A stretch of 10,884 bases of DNA, from NCBI GenBank assembly GCA_023443765.1, contig JAEZTA010000096.1, forward strand, positions 1-10,884, read 5' to 3'. The stretch's first letter is position 1; the number at the start of each line of letters is the position of its first letter. The notes below the pieces were generated by a model that made no database searches, was not told the DNA's origin, and saw nothing but the letters and a program-made list of their open reading frames with translations. Shown here one piece after another: positions 1-8,600 of this stretch. Both the position numbers and the translations under genes were made by a program. This DNA comes from Bacteroidota bacterium. Its GTDB lineage: Bacteria > Bacteroidota > Bacteroidia > Bacteroidales > Rikenellaceae.

Positions 1-27
1 GATACAACTTTAATTTATACAGATGCT

Positions 28-594
28 ATGAATAGAGTTTATGTCGTGTTTATATTATTGGCTCTGTCAGGATCGTGTAATAATCGGCGACTTAAAAATG
101 AATTAGCACTTTTAGCGAATTCAAAGATTGAACTTCCTTGTCAGCTATTAGTGCTAAAAGGCACAGATCAATATTATATTAATGAAATTTCTTCTCCAAT
201 AAAATTAATTATTTATTATGATTCCCAGTCATGTTCATTATGCATGATAGCTCATTTATCTGATTATCAAAGCATTTATGATATATCCAAAAAATTTCAT
301 TCACAATTTCAAGTAATTCCGATTTTCGCTTCATCTTTAATTCGAGGAGAAGAAACAAAAACAATATTTAAGTCTTTTAAGGTTCCAGATGTTATATATA
401 TAGACAATGATGACCGTTTTATGCAATTGAATCCTCTATTGGATCAAAGCGGCTATAATATTTTCTTATTGGATAAAAACAATCGCATTGTATTAATTGG
501 CGATCCTCTTCAAGGAGGTTCGATGTTAGAATTATATAAATCGACACTGGACAACATGCTGGCTCACGACGGAGTCTATGTTCCCGAAAAATAA
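28..594 (+). CDS. Thioredoxin-fold-like lipoprotein with a CxxC motif
   Basis: The 188-residue product starts with a lipoprotein signal peptide: a hydrophobic stretch at residues 4-13, then L-S-G-S-C with the lipidated Cys at 17. It should therefore be anchored in the cell envelope. A Cys-Ser-Leu-Cys motif at residues 69-72 follows a hydrophobic strand (LIIYYD), as in thioredoxin/TlpA-like folds. A later strand pair, IFLLDKNNRIVLIGDP (145-160), matches the usual 'fLiD..g.I...G.p' end of that fold. The cis-proline expected just before this strand is not visible (Tyr143-Asn144 stand there), so classical oxidoreductase activity is uncertain. The fold assignment is my inference from motif spacing. 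The gene is strikingly AT-rich compared with everything downstream. Its stop lies 7 bases before the preferred start of the next gene. The first 27 bases of the window hold no recognisable promoter, so it may continue an operon from outside. Alternative: a lipoprotein of unknown function without redox activity. Confidence 0.8.
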   Translation: MNRVYVVFILLALSGSCNNRRLKNELALLANSKIELPCQLLVLKGTDQYYINEISSPIKLIIYYDSQSCSLCMIAHLSDYQSIYDISKKFHSQFQVIPIFASSLIRGEETKTIFKSFKVPDVIYIDNDDRFMQLNPLLDQSGYNIFLLDKNNRIVLIGDPLQGGSMLELYKSTLDNMLAHDGVYVPEK

Positions 595-601
595 TTGCGA
601 A

Positions 602-1078
602 ATGAAATTTTTCTGCGCCATTGCAACTTTGTTTTTCATTGTTTCCTGCGGGACCGCCCCAAAACCTTCCGACGCGTTGGCAGCGGCCAATATGGCAGCG
701 CTGGAGCAGACCGTAGATATGGAGAATAGCGAGATTGAGACGGACGATGTGCTGAAATTCGGGCAGACGGCCGTTGATCTCGGTGAGATTCCGATTGGCG
801 AAACCCGTAAACTGTCGCTGGAAGCCACGAACCGATCGGATAAACCGCTTGTACTGCTCGACGCCTATACATCGTGTCAATGCACCGAGGTCGTGTGGGA
901 GAAAAAGCCCGTTCCGCCAGGCGGAAAAACCATATTCAAAATCCGTTTTACTGCCGAGCAGCCCGGAACGTTCTTCAAAAAGATCGCCGTGCGGCACAGC
1001 GCCAATCCCAGCCCTGTAACCTTTGCCATTCAGGGTGTTGTTACAAATAACCTGAAACCCGAAAGCCCTAACCCTTAA
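602..1078 (+). CDS. DUF1573-domain lipoprotein
   Basis: This 158-residue protein has a lipoprotein signal peptide (hydrophobic residues 3-14, lipobox I-V-S-C, lipidated Cys16) and a linker to about residue 50. A DUF1573-type Ig-like beta domain covers about 52-147. The family hallmark is the T-S-C-Q-C-T motif (Cys92, Cys94), followed by P-P-G-G at 105-108 and a strand 'IFKIRF'. The domain is common in Bacteroidota envelope proteins; its biochemical role is not established. I chose the ATG at 602 because it puts a short charged n-region directly before the hydrophobic core and has an A-rich upstream stretch typical of Bacteroidota starts. An in-frame ATG at 578 would add MFPKNNCE and overlap the upstream gene by 17 bases. 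The gene sits 13 bases before the transglutaminase-like gene, suggesting one transcript. The CxC pair could be a substrate or partner for the CxxC protein encoded just before it (inference). Confidence 0.88.
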   Translation: MKFFCAIATLFFIVSCGTAPKPSDALAAANMAALEQTVDMENSEIETDDVLKFGQTAVDLGEIPIGETRKLSLEATNRSDKPLVLLDAYTSCQCTEVVWEKKPVPPGGKTIFKIRFTAEQPGTFFKKIAVRHSANPSPVTFAIQGVVTNNLKPESPNP

Positions 1079-1091
1079 CCCATTCCGGACG

Positions 1092-3029
1092 ATGCGCCGC
1101 CTTTTGCCTTGTTTCTGTTCAATCCTTCTTTTTGCTGCCTGCAATACTGAGCAACGGGAGCTGAAGCAGGCACTCCGGGCTGCCGGGAGCAACCGGCCGG
1201 AGTTGGAGGCTGTGCTGGACCATTACCGCTCTGATGCGGATTCCCTGAAACTACGGGCGGCAAAATACCTGATCCGGTATATGCCGCTGCACAGATCTTA
1301 TGGGGATGAAATTGAAAGACTATATGACCGTATCGATTCGATGATTCCCTGCTTTGGAGATCCTGATTCGTTAACAGCAGCTATTACTGACGAATATTTA
1401 CGGGTCAAATCGCAAATCAGCACTCATTTCGATATACAAACTGTTCCCTCTGATTATTTGATCCGTAATATTGAGCAGGCGTTTGATTTATGGAGGAATA
1501 AACCTTGGGCCGGATTGCTTGATTTCGAGGAGTTTTGCGAATATCTCCTACCGTATAAATGTTATGACATGCAGCCTTTAACTGATTGGCGTTCGGATTT
1601 GACTGATCGTTATGACGGAAAGTTGGGGACGCATGAGTGTGTGCTGTGGCAGGATAACCCTCGTATAGCAGCGTCTGATGTCAACACGATATTGCAGGCC
1701 AGTAAACCTTATTTTTATGCCCAACCAAATCCGTGCCCGATTTTTCGAGCTTCTACGGTAACAAACCTGCCTACGGGACTTTGTCCTGAAACTTGTATTG
1801 CCGCAGTCCAGGTTATGCGTAGTAAAGGTATTCCTGTTTGTATTGACTTTACACCCAATTGGGCTGCCCGGTCTAAAAATCATTATTGGATGACTGTCGT
1901 TAATCATCGGCATCAGCACGAGGTGTTTTCTGCTTACGGATCGAACCCCGGTATTCCGCATTGTATTGATCGGGCCGTCAGTAAAGTTTTCCGGGTAACC
2001 TATTCTCCAAATCCAGAGGTGGTTCGTATTCTAAAAAAGGATCGGTGGATGCCAGACGCATTGCCGTGTCTTTTTACACGGGATGTGACCGAAACCTATC
2101 TGAGGACTGACGATGTGTCTTGTCGGCTGTATGATGACCTTGACCTTGATCTGGACGGGACGGTATATCTTGCCGTATTTGACGATCAGAATTGGATTCC
2201 TGTATGCTGGGGAACGCGTAAAGGTAATATGGTATGCTTTGAACGGGTGGGCCGGGATGCGTTATATATGCCGATTGCCTATGATGAGCGGCGATCTATG
2301 CATCCTGTTGGAGAGCCATTTTTCCTGCAAAATAATGGTGAGATGAAGTATATGCATCCCGATACACTTTATCGACGGGTAATTCGGATGAATCGTAAAT
2401 ATCCCATATATGAATATTTTACTGATATTAAGCTGAATCTTTCCGGGGGAGTTATAGAAGCTGCCACTAATCCTGAATTTCGGAACGTCAGGACGATTCT
2501 GGAATTGCCAAAGGACACACTCGTTTTTGCAGGAACAGAAATGATAAGGTGTACTGATGCTTTCCGCTATTGGCGGATTCGTTCTACGAATGGAGGATTG
2601 CTGGATATGGCAGAATTGCATTTTTATGATGGCGACCAAAAGCTCGATGCAGAACTGTTTACAACGGCAGTAGATGAAAAAAACTGCCCTGTTGTCGGCC
2701 AGATCGATGATGACGATGCCTTGACCTATGCTTCGTTGCAGGGCCCCGATAATTATATCTGGTTTGATTTCCATCGTCCGGTTAATGTGTCGAAAATTAT
2801 CTGGGTCCGCCGAGGCGATGGCAATGACATTTATCCGGGATATGATTATACGCTATATTATTGGAGCAACCGGAATTGGATGGTTATCGAACGTCAACGT
2901 GCAGGCCTTCAAACCTGGATAGACTTTCAAAATGTTCCGGAAGACGCCTTGTTATATTTGGCTTGTGATACAACGGGGAGAGAAAGCCGACCTTTTCTTT
3001 ATCAGAATGGAATAATTGTTTGGTATTAA
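1092..3029 (+). CDS. Lipoprotein with transglutaminase-like and discoidin-like domains
   Basis: The 645-residue product has a lipoprotein signal peptide (LLFAAC, lipidated Cys17). Residues 20-210 are mostly helical. A transglutaminase-like core follows: L-C-P-E-T-C-I-A-A at 230-238, the usual R-(S/K)-x-GIPV element at 243-249, and an N-H-Y-W motif with His264. Cys231 or Cys235 is the likely nucleophile. The Asp of the Cys-His-Asp triad is not obvious downstream of His264. Residues 340-440 hold a beta-rich region ending in the R-K-Y-P motif (435-438) seen in related Bacteroidales proteins. A discoidin (F5/8 type C)-like domain occupies about 490-645, from FRYWRI to a WFDFHRPVNVSKIIWVRR strand pair, with a terminal 'NG-x-x-VW' signature. 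Together these suggest an envelope or surface protein that binds a glycan or peptide and may act on peptide bonds or amides. The substrate is unknown. The mature part has 16 cysteines besides the lipidated one, many for an envelope protein. The gene lies 10 bases before the TolC-like gene. Confidence 0.9.
   Translation: MRRLLPCFCSILLFAACNTEQRELKQALRAAGSNRPELEAVLDHYRSDADSLKLRAAKYLIRYMPLHRSYGDEIERLYDRIDSMIPCFGDPDSLTAAITDEYLRVKSQISTHFDIQTVPSDYLIRNIEQAFDLWRNKPWAGLLDFEEFCEYLLPYKCYDMQPLTDWRSDLTDRYDGKLGTHECVLWQDNPRIAASDVNTILQASKPYFYAQPNPCPIFRASTVTNLPTGLCPETCIAAVQVMRSKGIPVCIDFTPNWAARSKNHYWMTVVNHRHQHEVFSAYGSNPGIPHCIDRAVSKVFRVTYSPNPEVVRILKKDRWMPDALPCLFTRDVTETYLRTDDVSCRLYDDLDLDLDGTVYLAVFDDQNWIPVCWGTRKGNMVCFERVGRDALYMPIAYDERRSMHPVGEPFFLQNNGEMKYMHPDTLYRRVIRMNRKYPIYEYFTDIKLNLSGGVIEAATNPEFRNVRTILELPKDTLVFAGTEMIRCTDAFRYWRIRSTNGGLLDMAELHFYDGDQKLDAELFTTAVDEKNCPVVGQIDDDDALTYASLQGPDNYIWFDFHRPVNVSKIIWVRRGDGNDIYPGYDYTLYYWSNRNWMVIERQRAGLQTWIDFQNVPEDALLYLACDTTGRESRPFLYQNGIIVWY
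2953..2960 (+). promoter_or_regulatory. Possible Bacteroidota -7 promoter element inside the preceding gene
   Basis: The sequence TATATTTG fits the Bacteroidota -7 consensus TAnnTTTG exactly and lies about 80 bases before the TolC-like start, a reasonable position for a separate promoter for the efflux genes. Against it, no clear TTG (-33 element) sits at the right spacing upstream, and the bases encode Leu-Tyr-Leu-Ala in a conserved part of the discoidin-like domain. An 8-base match with two free positions can occur by chance in an AT-rich coding region. This is a candidate only. Confidence 0.2.
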
Positions 3030-3039
3030 TTGGACGCTT

Positions 3040-4575
3040 ATGAAAATAAGTCTTTTGCGAAAGGTAGCCGCCTTGGCGATTGGGATAGGGACTAATTTGT
3101 CGGTTGTGGCTCAGCAACCGCTTTCTTCGGCAGCGCGCCCTTCCTCCCCGGAGTCGATCCATGTCCGGCTGACGCTTGACGATGCGATCTATGCTGCGCA
3201 GAACCAGTCTATTGCCGCGATGGTCGCCAAATATACGTTCCTGTCGTCCTACTGGTCGTTCCGGTCGTTTCAGGCCAGCCGGCTTCCGTCGCTGAACCTG
3301 TCGGGTGAGGTGTTGAGTTTCGACCGCTCGCTGCGCCTGTTGCAGGATTACGATACCGGCGAACTGCGTTACCTGGACAACTACAACCTGCAAAATACGC
3401 TGGGGCTTTCCATCCGCCAGAACATCGCCCTGACGGGCGGAACGCTGCAACTCTACTCCTCGCTCAACCGTCTCGACCAGTTTGCCCCGAAGGAGTCGAA
3501 ATCCTACTATTCCCAGCCCATTACGCTCTCCTATACCCAGCCGCTTTTTGCCTACAACAAATTCAAGTGGAACAAGAAGATCGCCCCGAAGGAGTACGAA
3601 CTGGCGAAACGCACGTATATCGAGTCGATGGAGGATGTCACGACGCAGGCCGTGAGCTATTATTTCAACCTGCTGCTGACGAAAACCAAACACGCCATCG
3701 CGGTCAAAAACTACGCCAATACCACGGCGCTGCATGCAATTGCGGAGCAGCGGCTCCAACTGGGCAGCATCACGCAGGACGAACTGCTGCAACTCCAGTT
3801 GCGCATGCTCAACGACAGCCTGTCGATCAACGACACGGCGCTGGCGGTCCGCGAGCAGCAAATGAAACTCAACTCCTACCTGCGCTACAATGAGAATGTC
3901 GATGTCGATCCCGTGCTCGACGACCGGATTCCGGCGATCGAGATCGACTATGTCCTCGTCCTGAACAAGGCGCTCGAAAATTCGTCGTTCCATGTCGACA
4001 ATGAAATTCGCTCGCTCAATGCCGACGCCGGAATCGCTCAGGCTAAGGCCGAGCGGGGAGCCTCGGCGACGATAAACGCCCGCTTCGGCCTGTCGCAGAC
4101 CGGGGAGACGTTCCGCACGGCCTATTCGAACCTGCTGGATCAGGAGGTCGTCGGCCTGCAGTTCTCGATCCCGATTTTTGACTGGGGCATGGGTAAGGGG
4201 CGCGTCCGGATGGCCAAGGCGAAGGCCGAAATGGTCCGTAACCAGATCGAGCAGAACGAAATCGACTTCCGGCATACGGTCTATACGCTGATCGAGCAGT
4301 TCCACAACCAGCGCAACCAATGCGCCGTGGCTGCACGGGCCCGGGAGGTCGCCGAACGCCGCTATGCCATCGCGATGGAGAATTTCCGCCGGGGGACGGT
4401 TTCCGTGACGGAGATGAATACGGCCCAGACCGAGAAGGACCAGGCCAACCAGACTTATGTTTCGGCGCTGGCCGATTTCTGGAGTTACTACTACTCGCTG
4501 CGGCGCAAGACGCTCTACGATTTCCTGTCGCATACCGACATCAGCGCTGAATTCGACAAACTCATCAAAGAATAA
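3040..4575 (+). CDS. TolC-family outer-membrane efflux channel
   Basis: This is the outer-membrane channel of a tripartite efflux pump. From the ATG at 3040 it is 511 residues, the normal family size. A cleavable Sec signal peptide spans about residues 1-24 (LSVVA then QQ), with no lipobox Cys. The two repeated OEP domains are visible. The first opens with LTLDDAIYAAQNQS (45-58), and beta strands follow at about 85-170. The second runs from about 300, with the typical QFSIPIFDWGMGKG (374-387). Long helices lie between, at 185-285 and 388-490. An in-frame ATG at 3016 would add eight residues in front of the natural n-region (MKISLLRK) and would overlap the previous gene, so 3040 is preferred. 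The gene is 8 bases from the adaptor gene. The substrate cannot be read from a TolC-type channel. From here rightwards the DNA is clearly GC-richer than upstream. Confidence 0.95.
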   Translation: MKISLLRKVAALAIGIGTNLSVVAQQPLSSAARPSSPESIHVRLTLDDAIYAAQNQSIAAMVAKYTFLSSYWSFRSFQASRLPSLNLSGEVLSFDRSLRLLQDYDTGELRYLDNYNLQNTLGLSIRQNIALTGGTLQLYSSLNRLDQFAPKESKSYYSQPITLSYTQPLFAYNKFKWNKKIAPKEYELAKRTYIESMEDVTTQAVSYYFNLLLTKTKHAIAVKNYANTTALHAIAEQRLQLGSITQDELLQLQLRMLNDSLSINDTALAVREQQMKLNSYLRYNENVDVDPVLDDRIPAIEIDYVLVLNKALENSSFHVDNEIRSLNADAGIAQAKAERGASATINARFGLSQTGETFRTAYSNLLDQEVVGLQFSIPIFDWGMGKGRVRMAKAKAEMVRNQIEQNEIDFRHTVYTLIEQFHNQRNQCAVAARAREVAERRYAIAMENFRRGTVSVTEMNTAQTEKDQANQTYVSALADFWSYYYSLRRKTLYDFLSHTDISAEFDKLIKE

Positions 4576-4583
4576 CCCCTGCC

Positions 4584-5660
4584 ATGAAACAATACACGCT
4601 GTGGATGCTCTGCGCTGTGCTTCTCGGAAGCTGCGGCAAGACGAAAAAAGAGAAAACGGATGCTTCGGCCGACCGGATGCAGCACCGGATCGAATACAAC
4701 CAGGTGACCGTCGACACGTTGCAGCGGCGCGATTTCCAGCGCGAACTGATCAGCAACGGCCGCCTGATCGCCTCGCGGCGCAGCACGCTGTCGTTCCCCG
4801 TGGCCGGGGTCATTGCGGCCATTGATGCGAAAAACGGCGTCCGGGTGGCGCAGGGCAGTCGGATCGCCCTGCTCGATACGACGGAATACGCTCTTCAGGC
4901 GTATAAGGCGCAGCTGGCCCTCGACAAAGCCCGGCTGAGCTTTTTCGATGTGCTCGTGGGGCAGGGCTATCCGCTGGGCGACACCGTCACACCCCCGGCC
5001 GAGGTCGTCCAGCTGGCGCGTATCCGCTCGGGTTATGCCGATGCCACGGCTTCGCTCCGGAGTGCGCTCCGAAGTCTGGAACAATGCTCGCTGCGGGCCC
5101 CTTTTGCAGGGAAAGTCGCCGACGTGGGGCAGCAGATCTATGAAAAGTCGAAAGGGGAGTTCTGCACGCTGCTCGACGACAGCCGCTTCAACGTTCGTTT
5201 TACGGTCCTCGAATCCGAATACGGGTTGCTGCGCCCGGGTATGGAGGTCGCCGTAAGCCCATTCGCCGACCTGCGGAAAGAGGTGCGGGGCCACATTCTG
5301 GCCGTCAACCCTTCGATAGACGAGCACGGGCAGGTGCAGGTCGACGCCGAAGTCGCCAACGACGGTTCGCTGGCCGACGGCATGAACGTGCGCGTCGCCG
5401 TGCGGCAGCGGGTTCCCGGCCTGCTGGTCGTCCCGAAGAATGCGGTGGTCATCCGCGACAACCTGGAAGTGCTGTTCCGCTATAAGGACGGCAAGGCGCA
5501 GTGGACCTATGTCCACACTTCGCTGGCCAACAGCCGCGAGTATGTCGTCGAGGCGAATACCGACCGCGGGGCCGAACTCAATCCGGGCGATCTGGTGATC
5601 GTCACGGGCAACCTGAATCTGGCCGACGGCTCGGAGGTCACGCTCGGCGACAACCGTTAA
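4584..5660 (+). CDS. RND efflux periplasmic adaptor subunit (membrane fusion protein, lipoprotein)
   Basis: This 358-residue AcrA/HlyD-type adaptor would link the inner-membrane permease to the TolC-like channel. It has a lipoprotein signal (LLGSC, Cys17), consistent with an anchored rather than a soluble adaptor. Domains in order: first half of the lipoyl-like domain (about 60-100, VAGVIAAIDAKNGVRVAQGSR), helical hairpin (about 104-168), second lipoyl half (SLRAPFAGKVADVGQQI, 169-185), beta-barrel (about 200-275, with LRPGMEV), and a membrane-proximal domain (about 279-355, LLVVPKNAVV and LNPGDLVIVTGNLNLADGSEV). The sequence around GQGYPLGDT and ARIRSGYADA is the hairpin type I associate with Bacteroidales adaptors. 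It is the only adaptor in the window and must serve one or both permeases downstream. The gap to the permease gene is 10 bases. Confidence 0.95.
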   Translation: MKQYTLWMLCAVLLGSCGKTKKEKTDASADRMQHRIEYNQVTVDTLQRRDFQRELISNGRLIASRRSTLSFPVAGVIAAIDAKNGVRVAQGSRIALLDTTEYALQAYKAQLALDKARLSFFDVLVGQGYPLGDTVTPPAEVVQLARIRSGYADATASLRSALRSLEQCSLRAPFAGKVADVGQQIYEKSKGEFCTLLDDSRFNVRFTVLESEYGLLRPGMEVAVSPFADLRKEVRGHILAVNPSIDEHGQVQVDAEVANDGSLADGMNVRVAVRQRVPGLLVVPKNAVVIRDNLEVLFRYKDGKAQWTYVHTSLANSREYVVEANTDRGAELNPGDLVIVTGNLNLADGSEVTLGDNR

Positions 5661-5670
5661 TCCGCCGGCC

Positions 5671-8600
5671 ATGTTACGCAAACTCCTCGACCGGCCCATT
5701 GCCGTAACGATGATCACCGTTGTCCTGATCATCCTGGGCATCGTGAGTATCCGCCTGCTGCCGGTTTCCCTCGTCCCGGATGTCGATGCGCCGTATATCA
5801 CCATCCAGATTCCGGCGCAGGGCACCTCGGCGCGGCAGCTGGACGAGACGGTCATTACTCCCTTGCGCCAGCAGTTGATCCAGTTGTCGCAGCTTACCGA
5901 CCTTCGCAGCGAGGCCCGCGAGGGCAGCGGCATCATCCGCCTGACGTTCGAGCAGGGTTCGGATATCGACTACCTGTTCATCGAGGTCAACGAGAAGATC
6001 GACCGCTCGGTTTCCTCCCTGCCGCGCGATCTGGAACGCCCGAAGGTGATCAAGGCCAGCGTTACGGACATCCCGGCCTTCTACATCAACCTGACGGTGC
6101 GGGGCGAGCGTCCGTCTGCGGCGAAGGACGAACTGCACCCGGTGTCGGACGAATTTTCGGCCCTGAGCCGTTTTGCCTCGCAGGTGATCACCAAGCGTAT
6201 CGAGCAGCTGCCTGAGGTGGCGATGGTGGACCTGAGCGGCACGGTGGCTCCCGAACTGCTGGTTATCCCCGACGAAGCGAAACTGCGGCAGGCGGGGATT
6301 ACGATGGCCAACATCGAGAGCGCCCTCCGGAAAGCCGACGTGACGCTCGGGAGCCTGACCATCCGCGACGGGGAGTACCAGTACAGCGTGAAGTTCCGGT
6401 CGGTGGTGAGCGGCCGCAGCGATATTGAGAATATTTTTCTGAAGATCAACGGACGCCTGTTCCGCCTCAGGGAACTCGCCGACGTGGTCGAGCACTCCCG
6501 CAAACGGCAGGGCATGGTGCTCTCCGACGGTCGGGATGCGGTCTCCCTGGCCGTTATCAAGCAGGCCGATGCCCGGATGTCGAAGCTCAAGGAGGAGTTG
6601 AACAAGCAACTGAGCCAGTTTCGCCGGGACTATCCGGGTATCGAATTTACGGTTACGCGCGACCAGACCGAGCTGCTCGACTATTCGATCTCGAACCTCG
6701 TGAACAACATCCTCTTCGGTACGCTGCTCGCCTGCCTGATCATCTTCTTTTTTATGTGCGACCTGAAGTCGCCGACGCTCGTGGTGCTGACCATTCCCGT
6801 GACGCTGATCGTCTCGCTGCTGGTTTTCTACCTGCTGGGAATTTCGATCAACATCGTTTCGCTCTCGGGTCTCATCCTCGGAATCGGTATGATGGTCGAC
6901 AACTCGATCGTCGTCATCGACAATATTACGGCCCGGTGGCAGCGGGGCGAACGGCTCACGTGGGCCGTCACCCGGGGTACGAAAGAGGTCGTCGCCCCGA
7001 TGCTTTCGTCTGTGCTCACGACCTGCGCGGTGTTCGTTCCGCTGATTTTCATCAACGGCATGGCCGGGGCGCTCTTCTACGATCAGGCGATGGCCGTCGC
7101 CATCACGCTTTTCGTCGCCTACGGGGTGGCCATCACCCTGCTGCCGGTCTATTACCGATGGTGGTATAACCGTCAGGATACGTTCCGACCTACGCCGTGG
7201 CTCCAGCGGTTCTCGTTCGACCGTATCGTCGGGCACTATGAGACGGGACTGAAATGGTTCTTCCGCCGCCGCTGGCTGATGTGGACGACCTATGCCGTCT
7301 CCATCGCGGGGTTGGCGGGCCTTTTCTGGGACATCGACAAGGAGCGCCTGCCGCAGATGACTTACAGCGACATGCTGGTGCGCATCGACTGGAACGACCG
7401 GATTTCGGCCGAGGAAAACGGCCGGCGTACGCAGGCGCTCGTCGCGTCGCTGGGCGACCGGATCCTGCAATCGACGACCATGGCCGGCGTCCAGCAATTC
7501 ATCCTCTCGCACTCCGACGAGAACGGAGTGGCCGAGGCTACCGTTTACCTGAAATGCCACGAGGCCGCCGATGTGCAGCCCGTGCAGCAGGCGGTGAGCG
7601 ATTACCTTGCGGCCCATGCGCCCGGGGCCCGCTGTTCGTTCGGGGTGTCGGGCAATGTCTTCGACATGATTTTTGCCGACCGGGAGGCTGCCCTCACCGC
7701 GCGCCTGCGCTCGACGACGGGCCGCAGTGCCGATCCCGACCAGTTACAGCGACTGATCGACCGCATCCGCGACGCGCTGCCCGGCCAGGAGATCGCGCCC
7801 GTCCCGATGCAGGAGGACATTCTCTATGTAGCCCAGCCCGAGCAGATGGCGCTTTACGGAGTTTCGTTCAACGACCTGATCACGACGCTGCGCAACGCCC
7901 TGAACGAGAACACGCTTTTCACCGTAACCACCGGCGACGAGTCGCTTCCGGTCGTGATCGGCAACAACCTGCGCAGTCTCGACGACCTGCTGGGCAGTAC
8001 GTTTATCCATACTTCCAAAGCGGAAATCCCGGTGAGCATCCTGATGCGCCAGACGATGACCCGCGACCTGAAAAGCGTCGTTGCGGGGGCCGAGGGCAAC
8101 TATTATCCGCTCGACCTCGCACCCCGGGCCAAGGACGTTCCGGCCGTCATGGCCGCCATCCGGCAGTGCGTCGCCGGGGACGAACATTTCGAAGTCAGTT
8201 TCAGCGGCAGCTATTTCTCCAACCGCGGCATGGTGGGGCAGCTCGTCGGCGTGCTGGTCGTGGCCCTGCTGCTGCTGTTCTTCATCCTGGCCGCGCAGTT
8301 CGAGTCGCTGGTGCAGCCGTGGATCATCCTTTCGGAGATCATCGTCGACCTGTTCGGGGCGCTGATCATCTTGTGGCTGTTCGGCCAGACGCTGAACCTG
8401 ATGTCGATGATCGGCCTTATCGTGGTGTCGGGCATCGTCATCAACGACTCGATCCTCAAGATCGACACGATCAATACGCTGCGGCGGCAGGGGATGGAAC
8501 TCAAACACGCCATCATGGAGGCGGGTAAACGACGCCTGAAAGCGATCGTGATGACCTCGCTCACGACCATTCTCGCCGAAGTGCCCTTCCTGTCCCGGGG

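Noticed and set aside
1..27. Possible promoter before the first gene (TTTAATTTAT)
   Set aside because: It does not fit TAnnTTTG, no -33 element is visible, and the window edge leaves too little sequence to judge.
2128..2160. Short repeated CTTGA/Asp-Leu pattern in the transglutaminase-like gene (Asp-Leu-Asp-Leu-Asp-Leu-Asp)
   Set aside because: It looks like a calcium-binding or repeat element, but it is one short acidic strand with no further repeat units, so it is not reported as a repeat feature.
2884..4533. 549-codon open frame on the - strand opposite the TolC-like gene
   Set aside because: It has shadow composition with no domain, and the + strand carries a full-length TolC-family protein.
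4515..5936. 473-codon open frame on the - strand spanning the adaptor gene
   Set aside because: It crosses three real + strand genes, has no recognisable motif and has the typical antisense composition.
5674..7617. Long open frame on the - strand opposite the first permease gene (647 codons)
   Set aside because: The + strand encodes an unmistakable RND permease. The antisense product is an Arg/His/Asp/Gln-rich sequence with no signal, membrane segment or recognisable motif, as expected for a shadow frame opposite GC-rich coding DNA.
7254..8528. 424-codon + strand frame inside the first permease gene
   Set aside because: It is an out-of-frame reading of the permease, rich in Arg, Gly, Pro and His, with no family features.
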